A DNA stretch of 64,000 bases, taken from positions 49,607,792-49,671,791 of the forward strand of contig NC_134090.1 of assembly GCF_000715075.1 (NCBI RefSeq). The letters run 5' to 3'. Positions 43,716-54,996 of the stretch are shown here, one piece after another (within the stretch, counting starts at the first letter, position 1; each line of letters begins with the position of its first letter). The notes beneath the pieces were generated by a model. The model searched no databases. It saw only the letters and a list, made by a program, of their open reading frames with translations, and was not told the DNA's origin. The translations under genes and the position numbers were made by a program. Origin of the DNA: Nicotiana tabacum (taxonomy: Eukaryota; Streptophyta; Magnoliopsida; Solanales; Solanaceae).

Positions 43716-45465
43716 GGGGGTGCACCCTTTATCTTTAGATGACTATATATATACTGATTTAGTTTATGCTTTCTTGATTTTTATTTGGTTTGTATATAAT
43801 CTTACACTTAGTTATTTTTATCGCACTTTTTATCTTTCATTTGGTCTGTATATAAAGTTACATCATTGTATATATTCATTTCCCGTTGTATATTCAAATC
43901 CCCTATTGTATATATTCTTTCTATTTTCGCAAAATCTTTCGCTTTTAGCTTTTTATTTATGTTCGTAGTTTTTTTTGTTTCGTTTTTGGTATTTTAAATA
44001 AACCTTTGGTTTTCTTAATGCCACGGTTCTATCCAAAGGTGGAGTATTGTGTGAACCAGGTGACTCTTCCCGATGATGGATGGCGTGACAACCTTCTTAA
44101 GGGTTTGAGTCCGTTTTTGTTTTTGTTTTTGGTAGTTGTAGTTAAGGGTACCTCAAGCAAAGCTTCACTTGGGCCTAGCACATTTGCCTTTGATCCCATG
44201 GTCAAAGACAAAATGTTGTGTTTAGGATGGTGAAAGTCGTGACCTTGAGACTCTTGTATTGACCAACAATCATCAAGTGGTCTTTCGGGACCATTGTGTG
44301 CTCAAATCATGTTTAAGGTTGTTGTGGGCCCCCAACTCTATATCTTTAGCAATCCTTTAGCTTGTGTTGTGAGAAATCGAATTGTGAGTCCAAGTCCTGA
44401 GCCATTGGTCTAGAACTTGCCCTGAACGTTTGTTGAGGCGAAATATTAGGTGAAATTTGACTTGAGAAGTGATTATAGGCTCTCCTTGATCCAAACGATA
44501 GTCGAGCAATTCCATAGCCTACCAATGATATGATCCCTAGTAAACCCTTTTGAGCCTTAAACCTTTTTCTTTTAGAAACCATGATACAAGCCTATACCCG
44601 TTCTAAAAGATACCTTCTCTTAGCACCCGATCTTTCCTTGAACACATAGCAAAAGTATAAGTTTGGGGGGAGAGACGAGGAAGGAAACAAAGTGGAAAAA
44701 GGTACAAAAGTGAAGAAAAGAAAAGGCAATGAAAAAGAAAGAAAAGAAAAAGACAAAAAGAAAACTCAATGTAAAAAAGAATAAAAAGGGATTCAAGAGA
44801 AGCAAAAGAAAGAAAGATGTGAAAAGTTGAAAAAGGAGAAATGTTTTGAATTGCATAAGAAAGAGCGACAATGTGTCTCTCTAACCCCTTAGAAAGAAGT
44901 GAGAAGACTCAACGAGTCAAGAAAACTGTTCCAAATCGATCAAAAGAAGTGCTTAAGGGAAGATGGAACCCACTTGAACAAATATTTTCTACCCTGAACC
45001 AAAAGCCTTCACAATGACTCTACAAAGCCCTATATGATCTTGAGTTGAATGAAGCTTACATTAGTGGATACTTACATAAGGGGCAAGCATATGGTACTTA
45101 AAGCCGGACTTGCGACCTTTTCTTGAGAGAGATGAGTGAATTCTCATTAACCTCGGTTTGTGTGCCAATACTCTAAAAGGTGAGGTTTTCTTAGGGAGAG
45201 TTGAGGATGTGTGAGTTTGGGTTCCACAATGACCAAAGTAATTGAGAGAGATCTTTTATGTAATGAGTCAACTCTTGATGCTCTTGTATCACACTTGATC
45301 CATGGTTTTTCAAAGGTTAAATGTTGTTAATGATCCATTTGTATTGAGGGCAATTGTTAGTCCCAATTGATGCTAGCTGAGGCTACTTTAGGATAGCTGA
45401 AAATACTTGGATTTTCCCTTAAGGGGTGGGTCTTATTTTATTTTCTTGAGGACAAGCAAAAGCTT
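43716..45465 (+). other. Athila-like 3' untranslated region with purine-rich tract
   Basis: The 1.75 kb between the third ORF and the polypurine tract show no domain. The part at 43740-43990 is T-rich. At 44660-44680 a taagtttggggggagagacg string resembles a polypurine tract. It is followed to about 44875 by an A/G-rich low-complexity stretch. From 44880 to 45465 the sequence is mixed and unremarkable. Confidence 0.65.
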
Positions 45466-45479
45466 AAGTTTGGTGGAGT
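45466..45479 (+). other. Athila-like polypurine tract
   Basis: AAGTTTGGTGGAGT abuts the 3' LTR start (tgataacgag). Placement fits the plus-strand primer. It is less purine-pure than the string at 44660. Confidence 0.7.
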
Positions 45480-45685
45480 TGATAACGAGGGATTTTGACG
45501 TGTTTCATGCCCCTTCTTGCTTACGCTTTGATTAGAAATTCTTACAAAATAGTCCCAAAAGGCTCATAAGTTGTGCTTGATTGCAGGTTTGATCGACAAA
45601 GCGACGAAATGTCAAAGATCGGCTCAAAATGAGTGAAACCTGCTCAAGTACCAAAGACAAAGCAAACTAAGGACAAACAAGCCTA

Positions 45686-46024
45686 GTGCGGCTGCACTAC
45701 ACTTTGTGCGGTCCGCACTAAGGGATTCAAAGAACTGACAAATCAAGCTTCAAGGTAGTGCGGCCGCAATCAAATCGAGCTTCAAGCATTCAATCTTGCG
45801 TGGTCCGCACTACCATTTTGTGCGGTCCGCGGAGGAGAAGATCAGAGAGATGTCCAGTGCCAACTTCAAACCCATGAGGTCCGCGGTCATGTTTGTGCGG
45901 ACCGCGCTAGTTGCCTCTGCGGCCGCGGTCCATTCTGCGCGGTCCGCAGAGCCTGAGTTCAGAGAGACAAGACTTCAAGTCCAAGAGCCTAGTGCGGCCA
46001 CGGTCCATTCTGTGCGGTCCGCAT
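45686..46024. repeat. Promoter-proximal gcggtccgc palindrome array (Athila 3' LTR)
   Basis: It is the same motif set as the 5' LTR array, with units lost or rearranged. It ends 41 bp before the TATA box, the same distance as in the 5' LTR. Confidence 0.85.
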
Positions 46025-46065
46025 GAACCCCGTAGGGGCATTTTTGTCCAGTTTTTTTAGCTTAG

Positions 46066-46073
46066 TATAAATA
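46066..46073 (+). promoter_or_regulatory. TATA box of the Athila-like 3' LTR
   Basis: TATAAATA follows ctta-g and precedes gaaattt, at the same place as in the 5' LTR. Confidence 0.7.
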
Positions 46074-46856
46074 GAAATTTTTTTCATTTTTAGGGTATTA
46101 GTTATTTCCAGAACGAATTTGCGCTCGTGAGAAGCTATTGTGTAGCCATTTTTAGGGTGTTGCCATCTAGGGTTAGATTGACTATGGGTGTTTGCTATTT
46201 GGGTCAATTGTATGGTTTAATCTATAAATTGGTGGTTGCAAACACTGGTTTGTGCTAAGTTGACTTGGCTCTTCTAGAGAAAGAGAGCCTAAGCCTCCAA
46301 AATTGACCCAACAAGGAATTGGGATTGACTCAAGAGAATTGATAGTCCCAATTAAAGGGTTAAACCTCGAGAGAGTAATTACCCGACTTAAACCCTAGTT
46401 GCTTGAGCTAATTTGCCTACCCATTTGGTCTCGAGAGAATAAATTGGGCAAAATCACTCTCTCTACCAAGAGGTGTGAGAGTGGGTAAAATTGTGCAACA
46501 GTTATAGCATATTTTCCCAATCATGTCAATCGAACCTTAGAAGCATTTACCCGTCAATTAGCCACCTAGGTGAAAGTCACTATCCTAGTGCCTTTCTACC
46601 CATTAGATACAACTCTAGCAATTTTCTTATTAGCATAATTTAGTTCTAATTAGTAGTTGATAATATTAGTTTGTTAAATAAAAATCCAAAGATATTTGGA
46701 AGTGACATTTGGAACAATTACACGACTCTAGTTTAGACAGATACTCAACTCCCTTCCTAGCTCCCTTGAGGAATTCGATCCTGACCCTCATATCGGGTAA
46801 AAGCTATTGCGACCCTCTCTTCCTACTTTGTAGTAGTGTAGAGCTGGCAGTGATCA

Positions 46857-46861
46857 CTGGG
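46857..46861. repeat. Target-site duplication, right copy
   Basis: ctggg is identical to 33198-33202. The sequence after it continues the Del3 gag-protease sequence that was interrupted at 33202. Confidence 0.93.
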
Positions 46862-48429
46862 CCCCACCACTCTGAACTATATTTCTAGGATGACCTCTAG
46901 CTGGTTGGCCTCCATCTCTAGCAATCTGACCTCCACCTCTAGCGGCCTGACCTCCATCTCTAGTGGCATGGCCTCCACCTCTGGCTGTCTAACCCCTGCC
47001 TCTAGCTGGTTGAGGGGGAGATGGTGCAAACAGTGCCGGAATCATGGCACGAGAACTCTGCTATGATGTGCCACCCAATAATCTCAGACAAGTCCTCCTG
47101 ATATTCCCAAAACCATCACACTTAAAACATCCATCCTGGTGCTACGACTGCTGAAACTGAGACTGACCCGAATGGACGAATAATAACGATGATAACTCTG
47201 AATAGGAGATGCACTGATTGGAGCTGATGGTGCAATGTAGGTTGGCTACCCAGAATGAGGCACATAAGGACCACGACTCCCTAAAGTACTGTGGGATGCC
47301 TGAAGCGCTGACTGATATGGCCTAGAAGGATGATCCTTACCAAAAGTACCCCTGCCTCCAGATAAGGTGCCACTAAATCCGCCGAAATGACAAGGCCTTT
47401 TGTCAGACCCCTTTACTCTGTCTTGTGAAAGAACATTATTGATCCGCTTGGCGACATTGGCAGCCGTCTGAAAAGAAATCTCAGCCCCAGTCTCATTGTA
47501 CATCTAGAGCTTGATAGGATGAGCGAGTCCCTCAATAAAACTCCTCACCCTCTCTCTCTTGGTAGGAAGCAGAAGAATGGCATGATGGGATAGATCAACA
47601 AAACGAGTCTCATACTGCGTGACTGGCATACTGCCCCACTAGAGATGCTCAAGCTGCCTGCGATAACTCTCCATCAATATGACAGGAATGAACTTCTCAA
47701 GAAATAGCTGAGGGAACTGGTCCCAAGTAAGAGCAGGCGACCCAGCTGGTCTAGTCAACTCAAAATCCTTCCACCATGTCTTGGAGAACCCGTCATCTGA
47801 AACACAGTAAAATCGACCCGATTGGTCTCAGTTATACCCATGTTCTGCAACAACTCATAGCAGCGGTCAATATAATCCTATGGGTCCTCAGAAGGTGCGC
47901 CACTGAAGTGATCTGGGAAGAGCTTGGTGAACTTGTCCAATCTCAATAAAACCTTAGGAGACATAGCATGTCCACCACCGGCCTGTGCCGCAACCACCGG
48001 TTGAACTATCCCAACTAGCGGGGCTACTGGAGTCTGATACTAGGGAGCCATCTGCTCCGGCGTGTGGGTAGCGGGAGTCTGTGCTCCTTCCCTAGCCTGA
48101 GAAACGGCTGGTGCCATGGGAGATGTGCCGACCTAGGCCACATTCTCCATAAGGCCCAACAAATGGACCAAAGCATCCTGAAGTACTGGGGTGGCGATGA
48201 ACCCCTCCAAGACCTAAGCTGGTCCAACATGCACACTCTAGGCTGGAACCTCCTCGTCGAACTCCACCTGAGGCTCCGTTGTTGCTACTGATGCTCGAGC
48301 TCTAGGCTGAGCTTTGCCCCTGACACGGCCTCTGGTGTGACTTCAGCCTCGACCTCTGCCCCTCAAAGGAGCTGCTATTGGGGGCTCCGACTGCTGTCCA
48401 ACTGATGATGTGGTGTGTGTTCTCGCCAT
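46857..48429 (-). pseudogene. Del3 gag
   Basis: The likely start is the ATG at 48429 (minus strand), MARTHTTSSVGQQSEPPIAA, followed by a Gly/Arg-rich GRGRG stretch and a stop. Further pieces (47246-47503) have MYNETGAEISFQTAANVAKR, the end of the gag core. The zinc knuckle near 47100-47140 reads CFKCDGFGNIRRTC, with the histidine replaced by asparagine. Gly/Arg-rich repeats at 46880-47010 complete the tail. The Athila-like insertion lies downstream. Confidence 0.78.
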
Positions 48430-48611
48430 CTGCGAGAGAACAAAATAGAAGGGTTCAATCAGAAATGATAGAATAAAAATCGCACGACAGACAAGAATAG
48501 AAGTGAAATTGGTCCTAACTCCATAGCCTCTAGAAGATAAGTACAGACGTCTCCGTACCGATCCTCCAGCCTCTACTAAGTTTGCTCGTGACTCGTGAGA
48601 CATATGTAACC

Positions 48612-48628
48612 TAGTGTTCTGATATCAA
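48612..48628 (-). other. Del3 primer-binding site, mutated
   Basis: The minus strand reads TTGATATCAGAACACTAG next to the LTR. The family form is TTGGTATCAGAGCCTAG. Two of the changes are G-to-A. Confidence 0.65.
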
Positions 48629-48630
48629 CT

Positions 48631-49975
48631 TGTCACGACCTAGAATTCCCACCGTTGGGACCATGATGGCGCTTAACATTTCACTTGCTAGGCAAGCCAA
48701 CATTAGAACAATTAATCCCTTTTAATAGTTTAAAATTAAATAAGGAAGAAAAACTGATTGTAATACTCCAAAGTAAATAATGCACGTCTATTACATCGCT
48801 GAACCCGATGTCACAAGTGCACGAGCTACTAGATTAATATATACAAGGGTCTAAAATGAATATAGAGCTGTCTGAATGAAATTATACAGCTAAATAAAAA
48901 TAAAGAAGAGGACTCCAGGAGCTGCGAGCGTTGAGCACCTGTACCTCAAGTCTCCGCTGAGCTGATCAATCCATGCATGTTAATAGCCACCGCTGGGACC
49001 CACTCCAAAATCTGCACAAGAAGTGCAGAGTATAGTATGAGTACAATTGACCCCATATACTCTGTAAGTGCCGAGCCTAACCTCGACGAAGTATGACGAG
49101 GCTAAGGCGGATCACTCATACTACAATGTGTATGCAATATATAATAAAGGCAGAAAAAGGAAATATGGAACAAGATAAGAAAAGTCAACTGCAAATAATA
49201 ACTACAGCCTCAAGTTATAACACAATATCGTCCAGAATTACCAATCTTTAGCAGTTCAAATGGTAATATTGAAAACCAATATAGCTCAAGAAATAGAGAC
49301 ACATAGATTGTTGCGGCGTGCAACTCGACCTTACCGTACAATTCAAATCCTCCCTTAATTCACCGTAATGACATCAACAATAGAGATAATATATAAATAT
49401 TGCGGCGCGCAACCCGATCTTACCATATATCAATATTAGTATCATAAGTCAACCTTATTTCACCATATCAATCTACCCTTATTTCCACCTGTTGTGGCGT
49501 GCAACCCGATCCTACCGTATCAAAACAAGTTCATCCTTATTCCACCATATATTTCCACCCATATTCCACATGTTGTGGCGTGCAACCCGATCCCACCATA
49601 TTAATATCAAATACTCAATGTACACAATCAAATTAATAATTCAAACCACGAAAACCTTTACGATCAATAAATACCAAACTAAACCAGAAAGGAAAACCTT
49701 GTACAACACAGGAATCTACATAAATAATACTATTCAACTAGACCAATCTAGTAATTGACAATTAGAATGTGCTAGTGAGTCAATTTAGTCAAATAACAGG
49801 GAATTATGAAACTATGAAAAGGTATAACATCATTAACAGGAGAAGACAATGATGAATGGTAGTAGTTAAGCATGCAAAGCATTTAGAACATATAACAGTT
49901 AAGACAGGGAAAGAGACAACTAAATTAAAGTGGAAAATCAGGTAAAACAGATAATTTAACGACGTATAATCACTT
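48631..49975 (-). repeat. Del3 5' LTR, inner part
   Basis: It starts tgtcacgacc and matches the 3' LTR remnant from about 49577 onward. It stops at 49975, where Ogre2 gag begins. The outer part resumes at 59215. The combined length is about 2.7 kb plus roughly 150 bp lost at the left Ogre2 junction. Confidence 0.82.
49309..49600 (-). repeat. Leader motif array in the Del3 5' LTR
   Basis: Four copies of GTTGYGGCGTGCAACCCGAT are separated by spacers of 80-90 bp ending ccaccatat. It is the same core motif as in Del1, with longer spacers. The position corresponds to the R/U5 leader. Confidence 0.78.
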
Positions 49976-51150
49976 CTTCTTCCCAAGTACACCCCTAGTG
50001 CCGCTTTGAATGGCCTGAGTGGTTGTCTTGATCGCTGAATAACTCATGATTTTGTTGGACTTAAGCCCCTCCTCGACCATGCCTCCCATTTTTACAACCT
50101 CATTAAAAGACTTGCCAATTGCGGACACCAAATGACCAAAGTAAGTTGGCTCCAAAGCCTGCAAAAAGTAATCGACCATCTCTCTCTCTTTCATTGGGGG
50201 ATCTACCCTTGCTGCTTCCTCCCTCCACCGGAAACCATATTCTCTAAAGATTTCACTGTGCTTCTTCTCTAGTTTAGTCAAAGATTTTCGGTCTGGAATG
50301 ATCTCAAGATTATACTGAAAGTGACAAGCGAATACCTGTGCCAGATCATCCCATGTGTACCATCTTCCATGATCTTGGCGAGTGTACTACTCCAATGCTG
50401 CTCTGCTCAAACTCTGACTGAAGTAAGCCATTAGAAATTCATCCTTTCCTCCGGCTCCCCTCATCTTACTGCAAAAACCTCTCAAATGAGCCACCGGATC
50501 ACCGTGTCCGTTGTACAAGTGGAATTTAGGCATTTTGAAGCCTGCCGGTAGTTGTACATTTGGGAATAAACACAGGTCTTTGTAAGCCACGCTTACCTGA
50601 CCTCTTAGCCCTCTCATATCCCTGTAGTATTGTTCTATGCTTTTCATTTTTCTGAACATCTCCTCATGTTAGGGATTTTTGGCTGGTCTCTCAGCTTCTC
50701 TCGGGAGATCAAAACGTGGATCGTAGGGGTAGGTTTCGGGAGCTTTGAAGGTGGGTTTCGGGGGATAATACTGGTTGTCCTGAGCTTGGAACACGGGTTC
50801 ACTCAGGGATCTATGGAGTGCAGGTGGTGGAGATGCCACAAAGATAGGGGTGACTGGCGGAGGAGGGCATGGAATCGATTTTGGTGGTGGAGCTTGCGGC
50901 ATATGAGAAGTAGTGCCATGGTAGTGTTGATAAATGGGAAAACCTGGATTGGTGGCGGGATGATCCTGAGACTGAGCTAATGGTGGGGTAAAATCCGGGT
51001 TGGCTGGGTAAGACGGTGGTGAATTGCCCTTGGGACCAGGCCTGGTACATTTCGTCCATCTGTTGCTTAAGCTTGAACATCTCCTTTTTCATTTTATTGA
51101 CGTCCAACTCCTCTACCTCAACACTAGTGTCGACCCCCAGGATAAACATG
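49976..51150 (-). pseudogene. Ogre2 gag (3' truncated)
   Basis: The N-terminal piece (50811-51149) has MFILGVDTSVEVEELDVNKM and KKEMFKLKQQMDEMYQAWSQ, a short coiled coil. The middle (50387-50902) has SVAYKDLCLFPNVQLPAGFK and MPKFHLYNGHGDPVAHLRGF. The last piece (49970-50281) has SEIFREYGFRWREEAARVDP and EREMVDYFLQALEPTYFGHL. This matches Tat gag. The zinc knuckle part is absent because the element is cut at 49976. Frames change at about 50660 and 50300. Confidence 0.8.
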
Positions 51151-51783
51151 ATTTCTGGTATTGGTCCCTTTGATCTGGTTTGGTAATGATAATGTGCCAG
51201 TATCCTCTAAATAAACAAACTGCTTGAACTCTCTGGAAATCAACAAACTGGTTAGCTTTTTAGAGTTTAACACATATGCAATCACAAGTTGGGATGCAAT
51301 ACACCTAAGCAATTAACCATTTTCTATCATGCATTTGCTTCGGTTGCGTGCATCATTCCGGCCTCTCATGATTGTGCCCCTTCTTTTAAGCTTCTTTTGT
51401 TCTATCCTTTATTTATTTTTTCATTTTCCCTCTTTTCTTTTTTTTCTTTTTTTTAGTGGTGATCGAATCCTATAGAGATTGTCTACGTATCATGTTCCCG
51501 CATGAATCAGACCGTGCGTAGTTCTACTTCTGTCAGATAAGTGTGCAAGTAAATAAACTATTTTGGGATTTTTAGTTTTTATAAAAACAGATGCTTCAAT
51601 TACAAAGACTCAATATTAACAAATTTCAAAAGACCAACAGACTTTGATGCAAAGACGAAAAACAGACTCCAAAATTAAGCTATCATACTCTAAAGAAATA
51701 CAGACTCAAAACAGAAAGAAAATACAAACCCAACATGACTCCCAGACTCTGACAGAAAAAGAAATATAGACTCAAACGGAAAA
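51151..51783 (-). other. Gap between Ogre2 ORF1 and gag
   Basis: This 630-bp non-coding gap contains a T-rich run (51410-51455, plus strand), the bipartite motif copy B and an A-rich segment repeating cagactc phrases (51600-51780). No domain is visible. In the Ogre1 copy this gap is only about 200 bp. Confidence 0.6.
51461..51524 (-). promoter_or_regulatory. Tat/Ogre bipartite boundary motif, copy B
   Basis: The plus strand has gatcgaatcc, then CTACG (51483-51487), gaatca, and CGTAG (51517-51521). The outer pentamers are inverted repeats of each other and start 34 bp apart. It lies between ORF1 and gag. Confidence 0.5.
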
Positions 51784-53835
51784 TCATGAGTACATCAATG
51801 CTCCTAGTGCCCGCGGGACATCATTCGGTCTCGTCGCGGGCCTATACGCAAGATCCCTTTGGAGTCGGTCCAAGTCACTCATTATCTGCCTAACAAATGT
51901 TATCACTGCTGCGAAGAAGGTAGTGCGAGTCATATCCTCATAGATCTGGCATTTCATGACGATGTAGTCGGCGATGTTCCTAATTTTCTCTCTTACGACA
52001 CCTTTTTCTTGTAACAAATGCCCAATCTGCTGGGCCCTGGCTTCCAAAGTTTGCTCGACCACATGATTCTGCTTCTGAAGTCATTGCAGATCTATTTCTA
52101 ATTGCGCCAAGGCCGTATAACAATGTTCCCTTTCAACCCTAAAGTCCTTTTCCTGCTTGATCCTTTTGTTTTCTGTGGCGCTGACCCTTTTCTTTAGCCC
52201 TGCAACCTCATTATCATACTTTTCTCTCAGATGCTTAATCAGATATGTTCGTTCTGCCGAGTTTTCGGCCAATTATTTTCGAGCCCTGGTTAATTCACTT
52301 TCTGCTTTTTTCAGATTAAAATTATATTCGCCCACTTTCTGCCTCAGGTTAGCTACGAGCTTTTCATCTCTGTTACTTCGGACTGGATTTTCTGCCGCTA
52401 CTTTCAGTTTCTGAATTTGAGCTCGGAGGGCCTCATTTTCTTTGGCTAGCCTTTTCTTTTCACCCTCATCCGCTGCTGCTTGTAAGCCATTCTCAAATTG
52501 AAGGTCTTTGACTTGCTTTTCCAGCTTTCCTATTGTGGCCTTGTACTCGTTTTCTTTGGCCAATCAAGCCCATGGGTATTGCGACACCTTGACGAACTCC
52601 TGGAGATTGGGTCATTTGGCCGGCCTCCCAAACTCGATTTCTCTCCTATACCAAGCAAGGTACCCCGACGAAACATCACCTTTGGATCGATCATGTACAC
52701 ATGTATTTGTCTTCAAGTATTGACACTCCCTCCAAATTTGACGAACCGTTGCTTCGTGAAATTGTCCATTAGGCCCGATCTCGACCATTTGGCCACTAAG
52801 GTCTTCATCTTTCGGAACTATCTGGCATCTCCCCAACTGCCTCAAAACTCGATACGGGGCATAGGGCTGGATACTCCTGAGTCCTATCAAAAGGAAATGG
52901 GGTCCAGTGGCTGGCATATATATGATTTTATCCACAGGCAACCATCCAAATGTCCATTCTATTTGGCTTGCAGTGACAGAACGAAGGCGCGCTGTCCACT
53001 CTGTGACCCCTTCTGGTAAGCTGATTCCATCAACCCTCGTAGAAAATTCCTCTATGTATGTTTTCTCTGTCGACCCATAACTCATAAATTGAGGATGACG
53101 ACATAGGTGTTCGATCATCCACATCTGCAGCAACACGTTGCACCCCTCAAAAATGTTTCCCCTGGCTTTGCAGGTTGTGAGAGCGCGGAAGATTTCAGCT
53201 ACTATCATGGGTGCGAGGGTGTTGTTGGCCTGAGTAAGCAAAGTGCTGACAACCCCAGATACTCGTATGTCAATGTTCCCGTCTTTTCTAGGAAACACTA
53301 GGAGTCCCAAAAAGGCTACCATGAATGCAAAACACCTATGTTCTTCCCACTTAAGGCGGTTTCCTTTGCTACAGGTTTTGTAATCTGGCTTGTTGAACCC
53401 CCCTATGCGACCATATCTATTGTATATAAACTACAAAGTACTAAATCTAGCTGCCAAGTCTGGGTTGTGGACCCCCCTGCTTATTTTCAAAGAGTCTAGG
53501 AATCTGTGTACGGCTATGGCCCTCGGAGCAATTAGGTACTGGTGTCTCAGAGGAACTTTGGGACCCCTAATATATCCGGCTATTTCTTTCAATGTTGGGG
53601 TAAGTTCAAAATTTGAGAAATGAAATACGTTGTGAGTCGGGTCCCAGAACGTGACCAGTGCCTTTATGATATCCCCTCTGGGATTAATTTTCAGCAACCC
53701 AGTGAGGCCTCCTAAATATAGATTTACCGTGTCTCGCCCTGATTCGCCCAAGTCATCCCACCACATGCGCAACTCCAAAGGGATCTTTTTCATAATTGTT
53801 ATTGGTAAACTCTGGCTTGTGTTCATTCTGCACAT
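51784..53835 (-). pseudogene. Ogre2 ORF1, DUF7745-like with C-terminal coiled coil
   Basis: It starts at ATG 53835 (MCRMNTSQSLPITIMKKIPL) and has LELRMWWDDLGESGRDTVNL, ALVTFWDPTHNVFHFSNFEL and PTLKEIAGYIRGPKVPLRHQ, the DUF7745-like pattern also seen in Ogre1. A second piece (52612-53322) has FEGCNVLLQMWMIEHLCRHP and ends KGDVSSGYLAWYRREIEFG. The last third (51784-52563) is a long coiled coil (KENEYKATIGKLEKQVKDLQ) interrupted by two stops. Full length would be about 680 residues. Function is unknown. Confidence 0.8.
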
Positions 53836-54974
53836 TTGTTAAGGTGATTAATCATTATTTGCTCTATTTTGATCAAATTCAAAACTGACTTTTTTTTTGC
53901 AAATACGGCCTTTCAACACTTTCGGAGGGAGATTTTAAAGTTGTGTTTGCTAACTGGCCAAAATTTGGAAAAAGCCCAAAGGTGGCTGTTTATGCAAAAT
54001 CAGCCTTCCGGCGTCCCTTTCGGGAACATTCAGCTATTTTTGACAAAAACGACATTGCCCTAACTATTTTCAGATAAAAGTAAAATTTTGTTCTTTTGGG
54101 TTACTTTTGCAAAAAGAAAGTTGGACCCGATGGGGGTTACCTACGTATCTCACACCCTGTGAGAATCAAACTGGCGTAGTTCGGGCAGATCAAACAAACT
54201 ATTTTTGAAATCAAGACTTTTTTTTAATTGGCAAATAAAATAAACTATTTTTGAAAACAAACTCTTTTTTTTTGGCGAATAAAGCAGCTATTTTTTTATT
54301 TTCTCAAAAATTCTGCAGAGTTTCGTTACTATTTGGGTTTTTTTTCAAAATAGGCGATTAACTCTCTTTAACCCTTCTACTGCTATTTCTCTTTCATTAA
54401 CTTTTCAAATATTCAAAAGCCGGTCAGCATACAAGTCCAAAGCAAATAAATGCACTAGTAGCAAGTAAGATGTATCAGGATGGTCATATTTCATTTTTGG
54501 TACACCTGTCCTAGACAGACCCAACCCCTGTGTTGAGCCTCCAAAGTCAAATGCACATGATGCAACCAAATGTTCCTACTAGGGATCCGGCATGAAGCTG
54601 AGTTATTCTAGGTTCAAAACCTGGGTATTTGTTCTAGACTGTGTACCCGAGCGGACAACTCGAGCCGAGGAGGGGGCTACGTACCGGGAACCAAAAGGCC
54701 ATCCGGCTTAGTAACTTGTCCGAGCCTCTTTCTTATTTCAGGGTATGACACTAACAGAATAGAGAGTCTCAACCAGCGAGCACATCCCCGAAGATGAGAA
54801 GAGAAGGGTTTTATAGCAGTTTATATACAGTTCAGATAATATCAAAGCGGTAAAAAGCAGGACTTAGCACATTAGGCCCAAACATGTGAACAAAGTCAGA
54901 TAATAAATAAATCCAAATACAATAATTATTCTAAGCTCGAATTCTAAACCCTAAACCAGAGGTTCTGGGTTCTG
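53836..54974 (-). other. Ogre2 untranslated leader
   Basis: The 1.1 kb between the primer site and ORF1 lack a convincing reading frame. It holds motif copy C, several T-rich runs on the plus strand (53887-53896, 54219-54300, 54335-54350) and an ordinary remainder. It may contain packaging or dimerisation signals, but nothing specific can be shown. Confidence 0.6.
54123..54182 (-). promoter_or_regulatory. Tat/Ogre bipartite boundary motif, copy C
   Basis: The plus strand shows gacccgatggggg, CTACG (54141-54145), gaatca and CGTAG (54175-54179). The pentamer starts are 34 bp apart, as in copies A and B. It lies in the leader ahead of ORF1. Confidence 0.5.
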
Positions 54975-54992
54975 TCCCCAGCAGAGTCGCTA
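54975..54992 (-). other. Ogre2 primer-binding site
   Basis: The minus strand reads TAGCGACTCTGCTGGGGA, four bases inside the LTR end. Apart from the second base, where G has become A, it is the TGGCGACT-type Tat/Ogre primer site. Confidence 0.8.
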
Positions 54993-54996
54993 GAGC

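Larger units (their letters stand above)
33203..46856 (+). mobile_element. Athila-like Ty3/gypsy element, nearly complete
   Basis: The element has two LTRs (33203-34740 and 45480-46856), an Athila-type primer site and a gag, protease, RT, RNase H and integrase polyprotein. A third ORF region follows at 41655-43715, then a long 3' UTR and a polypurine tract. The flanking 5-bp duplication ctggg is perfect. It is the best-preserved element in the window, although stops and a few indels break every ORF. Confidence 0.93.
45480..46856 (+). repeat. Athila-like 3' LTR (1377 bp)
   Basis: It matches the 5' LTR end to end, with a 160-bp deletion after about 46160 and local rearrangement in the palindrome array (45750-45830). 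The termini tgataacgag and gtgatca agree with the 5' copy. It is followed by ctggg, the target duplication. Confidence 0.92.
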
